Shown: piece by piece, positions 1 through 5,101 of the stretch
Layout of the letters: each line of letters begins with the position of its first letter
How positions within the stretch are numbered: position 1 is the first letter of the stretch
Assembly (NCBI GenBank): GCA_937864375.1
Contig: CALMJO010000310.1
Span: 1 to 6,523, forward strand
DNA from: an uncultured Spirochaetota bacterium
GTDB lineage: Bacteria; Spirochaetota; UBA4802; UBA5368
DNA: 6,523 bases
Direction: 5' to 3'
Position numbers and translations under genes: made by a program
Notes under the pieces: generated by a model
Told to the model about the DNA's origin: nothing
Seen by the model: only the letters and a program-made list of their open reading frames with translations
Database searches by the model: none

Positions 1-489
1 AGCTACAACGAGGCCGGTCTCAACCTGGACATCATCGGCAAGATGGTGCTCACCATGAGCTCAGGGGCGTTTACCGACGAGGAAAAGGAGCTTATCAGGA
101 AGGCGATCAGCATTTCGAAGCCGGGCACGACGGACGTGGGCGAGATGCGCAAGGTCCTTGGCGAGAAGCTGTTCAGGGACCTGCTGGTGGTGGACCTCCA
201 CCACCGCGATTTCGAGTCGATCAACGGCCCGTCGATGCTGGCCGGAAAGGGAGTGCTTCCGCCCTGCAGGTATTTCATCATGCATTCCAGAACCGACAAC
301 ATCGTTCCGTATTACCAGGGCGAGAATTTATACAGGTACCTGCAAAGCCTGGGGGCGAACACCTCGTTCCTCGGAACCGAAATATTGTCACACACTGAAA
401 ACAGCGTCACGGTCACGGGACTTGTAAAGGAAACCGCGTACATGGTTCATTTTTTGGACGATTTATTTGCGAATGAGGTCTTAAAATGA
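1..489 (+). CDS. Alpha/beta-hydrolase-like protein, C-terminal part (5' end outside window)
   Basis: The reading frame is open from base 1 and ends at TGA 487-489, giving the last 162 residues; no start is visible, so the gene begins upstream. The fold call rests on the stretch IMHSRTDNIVPYYQGENLYR: a hydrophobic strand, then Asp (visible residue 99) in a D-x-x-V-P turn, then a helix reading LYRYLQSLGA. A strand ending in LSHTE follows, with His at visible residue 131. This Asp-helix-strand-His order is how the acid and base of the catalytic triad are arranged in alpha/beta hydrolases (esterases, lipases, acyl-peptidases). The nucleophilic serine (usually G-x-S-x-G) would be upstream, so activity cannot be confirmed and the substrate is unknown. 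A candidate terminator and a new promoter follow, so it is probably transcribed separately from the genes to the right, though in the same direction. An esterase or lipase role beside a FadL-type channel is inference. Confidence 0.6.
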   Translation, partial: SYNEAGLNLDIIGKMVLTMSSGAFTDEEKELIRKAISISKPGTTDVGEMRKVLGEKLFRDLLVVDLHHRDFESINGPSMLAGKGVLPPCRYFIMHSRTDNIVPYYQGENLYRYLQSLGANTSFLGTEILSHTENSVTVTGLVKETAYMVHFLDDLFANEVLK

Positions 490-500
490 ACATTGTACAT
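486..500. repeat. Near-perfect 15-bp palindrome at the hydrolase stop codon
   Basis: The sequence reads ATGAACATTGTACAT. The arms ATG-x-ACA and TGT-x-CAT are exact complements, leaving a central base and one mismatched pair. It overlaps the TGA stop of the hydrolase gene. A short dyad of this size could be a protein-binding site or chance in AT-rich DNA; no function is assigned. Confidence 0.3.
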
Positions 501-528
501 GAAACTGTAGTGCATATTTTCCTTAAAT

Positions 529-546
529 ACTGACTGACAGGTCGGT
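529..546. promoter_or_regulatory. Possible TetR-type operator next to the -35 box
   Basis: The 18-bp element ACTGACTGACAGGTCGGT has half-sites ACYGAC and GTCRGT with a single mismatch between arms. It ends 6 bp before the TTGACA box. TetR-family repressors commonly bind imperfect 15-20 bp palindromes with GAC/GTC-like half-sites beside promoters. The assignment rests on shape alone; no regulator gene is in the window. The competing explanation is the terminator stem. Confidence 0.35.
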
Positions 547-551
547 TTTTT
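529..551 (+). terminator. Candidate weak intrinsic terminator of the hydrolase gene
   Basis: ACTGAC (529-534) can pair with GTCGGT (541-546) in RNA: six pairs including one G-U, with a six-base loop, immediately followed by six T's (546-551). Outside a T-T mismatch, AAA (525-527) could also pair with TTT (548-550). This is the layout of a Rho-independent terminator 39 nt after the hydrolase stop. The stem is short and not very GC-rich, so termination may be partial. The same bases also look like a repressor operator (separate entry). Confidence 0.4.
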
Positions 552-552
552 A

Positions 553-581
553 TTGACATTCCCCATCCTGTGCTTTAATCT
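553..581 (+). promoter_or_regulatory. Sigma-70-type promoter for the lipoprotein-FadL operon
   Basis: A perfect TTGACA -35 box sits at 553-558. Two -10 readings overlap: TTTAAT at 574-579 with a TG at 571-572 in the extended -10 position but only a 15-bp spacer, or TAATCT at 576-581 with a 17-bp spacer. Transcription would start near 585-590, about 265 nt before the lipoprotein ATG. It lies directly after a T-run that could terminate the upstream gene, a common compact terminator-promoter layout. It is the best promoter seen in the gap. Confidence 0.55.
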
Positions 582-590
582 GCCATTAAT

Positions 591-625
591 ATTAACAAGA
601 ACCTAAGTTTTACCTGCTTGTTAAT
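591..625 (+). repeat. Inverted repeat / leader stem-loop at predicted transcript start
   Basis: ATTAACAAG (591-599) is the exact reverse complement of CTTGTTAAT (617-625), giving 9-bp arms with a 17-base loop. The left arm overlaps a 10-bp palindrome TTAATATTAA (586-595). Because the predicted start of transcription is near 585-590, the RNA would begin at or just before this AU-rich stem, which could shield the 5' end. As DNA it could also be a binding site. No T-run follows, so it is not a terminator. Confidence 0.4.
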
Positions 626-752
626 GGATTGAATTTTTATGAAATTCCAAGCTACATCAGTCATCCCCCAGAAAGCAGTATAGTTTATTTAGTTTAGAAA
701 ATCTTTAGCCCAAATGGGCCATTGAAGGGGTATGTTTTTTAAGGTTCATTAC

Positions 753-770
753 ACACCGTCCGGACGGTGT
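753..770. promoter_or_regulatory. Perfect 18-bp palindrome, probable repressor operator
   Basis: ACACCGTCCGGACGGTGT is identical to its own reverse complement over all 18 bases and stands out in AT-rich surroundings. Its length, lack of a spacer and GC-rich core are typical of TetR-family operators; which protein binds is unknown. It lies 81 bp before the lipoprotein ATG and about 165 bp after the predicted transcription start, so it could act as a roadblock or belong to a second, nearer promoter. In RNA it could fold into a 7-bp stem with a CCGG loop, but no T-run follows, so it is not a terminator. Confidence 0.5.
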
Positions 771-785
771 ATTGAGATGGAAGAT

Positions 786-814
786 TTGGCAATCATCATG
801 GACCATGGAAAAAT
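786..814 (+). promoter_or_regulatory. Weak candidate second promoter close to the lipoprotein gene
   Basis: TTGGCA (786-791, five of six consensus bases) is followed 17 bp later by AAAAAT (809-814, four of six). It would start RNA around 820, leaving a short leader before the ATG at 852. The perfect palindrome lies 15 bp upstream of this -35, as the other operator-like element lies just upstream of the TTGACA box. The -10 is poor. Confidence 0.2.
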
Positions 815-839
815 AAAGAGACGGGAACGGCACTATCGC

Positions 840-844
840 GGGGG
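840..844 (+). promoter_or_regulatory. Ribosome-binding site candidate deciding the lipoprotein start
   Basis: A run of five G's precedes the ATG at 852 with a 7-base gap. It is not a full AGGAGG, but its spacing is good. By contrast, AAGGGG before the ATG at 732 leaves only one base of spacing. Together with the lipobox distance this favours 852. Confidence 0.4.
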
Positions 845-851
845 TTTTACC

Positions 852-3800
852 ATGTTGTTCAAGAGGAGTTTGCTCGCTGGTATCGTGACTCTCTGCACGG
901 CCCTGGCCGGGTGTGCGGGCGGAGGAGGACTCGGCACGTTTCAGAAAAACGAGCCGGACCGGGATTACCAGATCTTTTGCGCCCTGGACGGGTATGACAA
1001 TATCAAGGACCTGTTTACCGGGCTTGATATGAATTATGTAATTACCACCGATCTGCCGGAGGCGATAAGCGCCAATTATAACGAATTCGACACGATGTCC
1101 CGCCTGTTCAAGCTGCTGGTAAACCACGAAGACCGCCTTCTCACGTCGACCCTGAACGAGGTCCGCGACCTGCTGGCTATTCTTAAAGACGATGAACGCC
1201 ATTACGTGAAATCGGGGATGAATTCCTTCTATGAAACCACGGGGATGGAATACGGCACCGGGCTTTACGAGCTGCTCAACGATCTGGGTGACACCGAGGG
1301 GCTGACCGAGGACGCGAAGGCAATTCTAAGGAAGACCGTCAATTATGTGGCCGACGATAGCGGCTACAACCTCGACACTCCTGCCGGGATGCGAGACCTG
1401 GTCCAGAAGCTCATCGATAAGATCGAGGGGATCGATCAGCAGGACATTCGCGACCTGAGCGAGGTGGTCGCGAAGTTCACGATACAGTCGGATTACCCCA
1501 TGTACGTGGATTCGGGCGGGAACCTCGTCACCGATCCCGCGTCGATCGATTCGGGGGATACCAACCTTGATCTTGGCAACACGGTAAGGGGAAGCCACCT
1601 GCTCATGCGCGCCCTTAACGACATGCTCGCGGGTGACCCGAACGCGAGGGACCTCATTTATAATTCCGAATCGTCCATCGTTAAGGGCGACCTCCCGGCG
1701 CTCGTGGACCCGGCGAATACCGGAAAGTTCAAGACGCTGCTGCAGAACATGGAGAAATATTTTACGGCCGGCGGGGCGGGTTTCAATTCCGATTATTCGA
1801 ATTCCGGCACCTGGTACGTGAACGCCGAGCTGAAGAACTCCCTTCGCGAGCTGTGGCCCGGCCTCGTGAAGCTTTTCATCCGCGACAGGGCCGCGACCGA
1901 GGATCCCTCGATCCCCGATTACTCGATCATCAACGACAGGGGAAACGGCAAATCGGCGGTGGAGCGCATGGTGCGATCCTTCGACAAGCTGAAGAAGGCG
2001 GGCATCGATTTTTCAAACTACGACGGTGTCGAGTCATCGCTGAAGCGCATGCTCAGGTACGACGGGTACGGCCAGGACCGTACGGGCAGCGGGTATAACG
2101 TCAGTTTCCTGGACCACCTGCTGGTCACCATCGCCGGTTCGCTGAATTTCGGGTATAAAACGAGGATGTCGTACTCGGGGGAACCGGACCGCAATCCGCA
2201 GGTGAGCAGCGATCAGCGCGGGCACGGTGAGCCCACGCATGGGATAATCACGGTGAACGACTGTATGTACGCGATGCAGAACAGCGGCCTTGACATCTGC
2301 GGGATAACCGCGACGGCATACAACCTGGCCCTCGACACGAGGACGGACCAGGCTGCCTATATTGGAAGAAGCTCGTCCCCGTTCGGCAACGCGCAGATAG
2401 GAAGCCATAAGTTTTACATGGGGTACGATTATCCCACCATGCTCCTGCTCCCGGCAGCGTGCGCGGGGGACGCGGGCATTCCCAACGGCGGCGAGACGGT
2501 GGAACATGTCAAACACGGCAGCGACATCGAACCCATAGGCACCATTGCGAACACGACCGAGGACAAGGATTTTCTCACCTACTTTCCGAAAGTGGGAGAC
2601 GGCATCGGAGAGATGAATACCGCGTGTTTCGTGATGGGTTGGATCTCGCGCGCCTGCTGGGAGGGGGAGGCCCCCTACTATTACTCGCCGGAAAAGGCCG
2701 GGCAGGCCCCCGTCACGGTCGATTGCGACCTGGTCAACAACGGCACGGGAGCGTGGGGCGCGGACGGTTCGTCGGAGACATGGTACCTCTACTACAAGCC
2801 CAACGGCGAAGTCTACTCCATGGTGTACAAGCGGTCGGCGGGGGACAGGAGCACCTGGGTACACCTCTATCCCACCGACGGCGACGATATTGAGGATCCG
2901 GCTACGAACGTCATAAGCGCGTCCGAGTTGAGCGGGTACGCGTTCAACGGCAAGCGGCAGCGGACCTCCCGGTACAGGGACCAGTGGTACTCGGACTACT
3001 TCCTGGTCCGCCGCGGGCACAAGAGCGGGGAATTCTGCGCGCCGCCCATGAACGAGGCAGGCAGCGGCTACGTCGAGGGAACCAGCGGCGCCGACAGGTT
3101 CAAGCTCACGCCGGGTAACTTTGGCGCGGACCGCTTCATGTTCAGGGAAAAAATCCGCACGAACGACGCCACGCGCGAGTGCTCCTCGCAGGAAGAGGCG
3201 ATGTTTCGTAACTACCAGTGGCTGGCGCTGGAGAAAAAGTTCGTGTTTACAATCCCCATGAATGTTTATAAAAGCGTACTGATCATCACAATTCACTCTG
3301 CGGCCTTCGTCGTCATCGAGGGCAATGGAATATTGGGGCTTGGCAACGCGAAGAAGGGAGCAAGCAACGGAAGCTGGGTGCTCAAGGGCAGCGAGGGCCT
3401 GGATGTAGACGACGGCAGGTGGCCGCATTACGGCGATTCGACGGTCGCAGGAGATGGAAGGTACCTCGCCTTCGTAAAGGAAGACTCGGGCATCGTCACG
3501 CTAAGCCTGGTATGGGACACCATCCTGGGCAGCGGAAACGTGTTCCCCGGCGCGGTGGGGCAGAACATTGACCCGATCGTGAGGCTGGGGATGCTGCAGA
3601 GCGGTCTTGTAGAATCGAACGCCTCCGGATCCGCGTGGAGCGACGCGTGGGCGATCCGGAACAGGATTTTCCCCGTCCTTGTCACCGCCGTCGGCTCCCT
3701 GCATGAAACGACTAAGTATACTCCCGGGACCGGTCATGATTACAATTACCCGGCATCCACCCTGCACCCCGGGGACGAGGGCTACCCGCACAAGTATCCC

Positions 3801-5054
3801 ATCAGGGACGTGCTGGAAGGGCTCGTTCCCGTGCTCGCGAAGCCGCAGTTGCGCTACATCAACAATTCCGACACAGGGAGCGTGGGACGCTGGGCGCCGC
3901 GCATCGACAGGCAGGGAGGAAGCGACGGCCTGCTCGATTACCTGTCCCCCACGCCCAAGGTTTCGGGCGATTACAAGCAGTTCTTCCGGCCGCGGCGCGG
4001 CCTGCGCACGCTCATGAACCTCCTCTCTGATTCGAATTCCGACAGCGCATCGACCCGCGCGGACGGGGTGCTGCCCATGATCTGCGATTCGGGCGCCATC
4101 GTGACCCATGCGCTCGCGCTGCTCCAGAAGATGGGCAATAACGACGCGGGAAGCATCTACCGGAACGATGCGAAGAAAATAAGGATGAACATCTTCACCG
4201 CGCTCGAGCAGATCATCACGTCGGTAAAGACGACCAAGGGCGAGGTGGTGACGAAGGAAGAGAGCGGCGAAAGCACACCGGTCTACGGCGACGACCAATA
4301 CACGCATCTCGATTACACGAATTACCAGTGGATGTTCAAGCCCGCGATGCGGGCCGAGGACTTTGATCTCGACTGGGCCCTCACGAAGCTCGTGGACGAC
4401 AGGCTGGCGCTGGTCGACACGTGGACGCAGGACCCCGACTGGAACGAGTTCGGGGACACCTTCGAGACGCTCTCGAACCTGCTGGACAAGAGAAAGCCCG
4501 CGGGCGATCCCGGCAAGTACTGCATCACGGACAACCTCGGGAAGATAGTCGACGCGCTCTTTGCGGACAAGACCTACACGGACGACGAATTCGCGGCGCT
4601 CCTGTATACGCTCGGCAAGTACGTCGCGTATTACGACAGGGAGAACAAGAAATGGCTTTACCAGGGAGACGAGGGCTTCAACGACCTGGTCGTTCTCCTG
4701 AAGGAGCTTCTGCCCAAACTGCACGGGATCGTGAAGGACGATACCGGCCAGAATTATTACGACATGAAGATCCTCATGGACGCGATGATGGCCGACGGCG
4801 GGCTCGTGACGAAGATTTCCGACAGGCTGAACAACGCGCCCGACACGCCCGGGGAATGGGAGACCCTCATCAACGAGGTGTACACCTTCCTGGGGGACGA
4901 CGCGGTGGGCGGCAGCGGTTCGCTCTGGTTCAAGCTGAGTGATATGTTCGAGGACCTGCTCGCGATGAAGACCGCGTCGATGAGCGCGGCGGAGAAGATC
5001 GAATTCTACAAGCAGTTTTACAGGCAGTACGGGTTCCAGTTCAACGGCTTCTAG
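852..5054 (+). CDS. Giant putative outer-membrane or periplasmic lipoprotein, 1400 aa, family not recognised
   Basis: Starting at ATG 852 gives a textbook lipoprotein signal: MLFKR, a hydrophobic core, then the lipobox L18-A19-G20-C21, with mature Cys21 at 912-914 followed by Ala and a Gly run. Lipidation and membrane anchoring are therefore well supported; no Asp at +2 argues for inner-membrane retention by the E. coli rule. The body has three parts by eye. Residues ~43-430 are acidic and helix-like (e.g. TMSRLFKLLVNHEDRLLTST). Residues ~440-900 are rich in Tyr, Trp, Gly and turns and hold eight of the eleven mature-chain cysteines apart from Cys21 (471-777), suggesting disulphides outside the cytoplasm. 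Residues ~950-1400 are again helical, ending in YGFQFNGF. A hydrophobic beta-prone stretch lies at 797-822. No catalytic motif, known repeat family or transmembrane barrel is evident. The FadL-type gene follows after 47 nt, so a joint role in handling hydrophobic molecules is likely but inferred. An alternative start at 732 adds 40 residues before the signal and is unlikely. Confidence 0.85.
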   Translation: MLFKRSLLAGIVTLCTALAGCAGGGGLGTFQKNEPDRDYQIFCALDGYDNIKDLFTGLDMNYVITTDLPEAISANYNEFDTMSRLFKLLVNHEDRLLTSTLNEVRDLLAILKDDERHYVKSGMNSFYETTGMEYGTGLYELLNDLGDTEGLTEDAKAILRKTVNYVADDSGYNLDTPAGMRDLVQKLIDKIEGIDQQDIRDLSEVVAKFTIQSDYPMYVDSGGNLVTDPASIDSGDTNLDLGNTVRGSHLLMRALNDMLAGDPNARDLIYNSESSIVKGDLPALVDPANTGKFKTLLQNMEKYFTAGGAGFNSDYSNSGTWYVNAELKNSLRELWPGLVKLFIRDRAATEDPSIPDYSIINDRGNGKSAVERMVRSFDKLKKAGIDFSNYDGVESSLKRMLRYDGYGQDRTGSGYNVSFLDHLLVTIAGSLNFGYKTRMSYSGEPDRNPQVSSDQRGHGEPTHGIITVNDCMYAMQNSGLDICGITATAYNLALDTRTDQAAYIGRSSSPFGNAQIGSHKFYMGYDYPTMLLLPAACAGDAGIPNGGETVEHVKHGSDIEPIGTIANTTEDKDFLTYFPKVGDGIGEMNTACFVMGWISRACWEGEAPYYYSPEKAGQAPVTVDCDLVNNGTGAWGADGSSETWYLYYKPNGEVYSMVYKRSAGDRSTWVHLYPTDGDDIEDPATNVISASELSGYAFNGKRQRTSRYRDQWYSDYFLVRRGHKSGEFCAPPMNEAGSGYVEGTSGADRFKLTPGNFGADRFMFREKIRTNDATRECSSQEEAMFRNYQWLALEKKFVFTIPMNVYKSVLIITIHSAAFVVIEGNGILGLGNAKKGASNGSWVLKGSEGLDVDDGRWPHYGDSTVAGDGRYLAFVKEDSGIVTLSLVWDTILGSGNVFPGAVGQNIDPIVRLGMLQSGLVESNASGSAWSDAWAIRNRIFPVLVTAVGSLHETTKYTPGTGHDYNYPASTLHPGDEGYPHKYPIRDVLEGLVPVLAKPQLRYINNSDTGSVGRWAPRIDRQGGSDGLLDYLSPTPKVSGDYKQFFRPRRGLRTLMNLLSDSNSDSASTRADGVLPMICDSGAIVTHALALLQKMGNNDAGSIYRNDAKKIRMNIFTALEQIITSVKTTKGEVVTKEESGESTPVYGDDQYTHLDYTNYQWMFKPAMRAEDFDLDWALTKLVDDRLALVDTWTQDPDWNEFGDTFETLSNLLDKRKPAGDPGKYCITDNLGKIVDALFADKTYTDDEFAALLYTLGKYVAYYDRENKKWLYQGDEGFNDLVVLLKELLPKLHGIVKDDTGQNYYDMKILMDAMMADGGLVTKISDRLNNAPDTPGEWETLINEVYTFLGDDAVGGSGSLWFKLSDMFEDLLAMKTASMSAAEKIEFYKQFYRQYGFQFNGF

Positions 5055-5092
5055 GCCTGGCGGCCGGCTGAAGTGCAACGTTCAACGTGTTT

Positions 5093-5097
5093 GAGGG
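5093..5097 (+). promoter_or_regulatory. Ribosome-binding site of the FadL-type gene
   Basis: GAGGG lies 4 bases before ATG 5102 and 1 base before ATG 5099, while the in-frame GTG at 5087 has no purine-rich site at a useful distance. This picks the ATG pair, most likely 5102, as the start. Confidence 0.5.
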
Positions 5098-5101
5098 CAT
5101 G

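Larger units (their letters stand above)
490..851. other. AT-rich regulatory intergenic region, 362 bp
   Basis: No convincing gene lies between the hydrolase stop and the lipoprotein start. Base composition is visibly more AT-rich than in the flanking genes. The region holds, in order, a candidate terminator/operator, a TTGACA promoter, an inverted repeat at the predicted RNA 5' end, a small GCCCA/TGGGC repeat (708-719) and a perfect 18-bp palindrome. If the promoter at 553-581 is used, the lipoprotein mRNA has an untranslated leader of roughly 265 nt, which is long. The lipoprotein frame is open back to an ATG at 732, but that stretch overlaps the palindrome and has neither the codon use nor the signal-peptide start of a real coding start. 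Confidence 0.7.

Noticed and set aside
43..489. Reading the first gene as a complete 148-aa protein from ATG 43
   Set aside because: The frame is open to base 1, there is no ribosome site before 43, and the protein resembles only the C-terminal half of an alpha/beta hydrolase.
753..770. The palindrome as an intrinsic terminator
   Set aside because: The hairpin would be strong, but it is followed by ATTGAG rather than a T-run.
2034..3428. 464-codon open frame on the minus strand inside the lipoprotein gene
   Set aside because: It lies fully antisense to a gene with a clear lipoprotein start and coherent protein; its translation is rich in Arg, Val and Pro with no recognisable motif, as expected from the reverse of GC-rich coding DNA.
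5054..5065. GGCC-TGGC-GGCC hairpin between the lipoprotein and FadL genes as a terminator
   Set aside because: Only four pairs and no T-run; the 47-nt gap is better read as an intra-operon spacer.
3501..5078. 525-codon open frame on the minus strand across the lipoprotein 3' half
   Set aside because: Same reason: long open antisense frames are common opposite GC-rich genes, and its composition (many Val, Arg, Leu, His) looks like a shadow; no promoter or ribosome site supports it.
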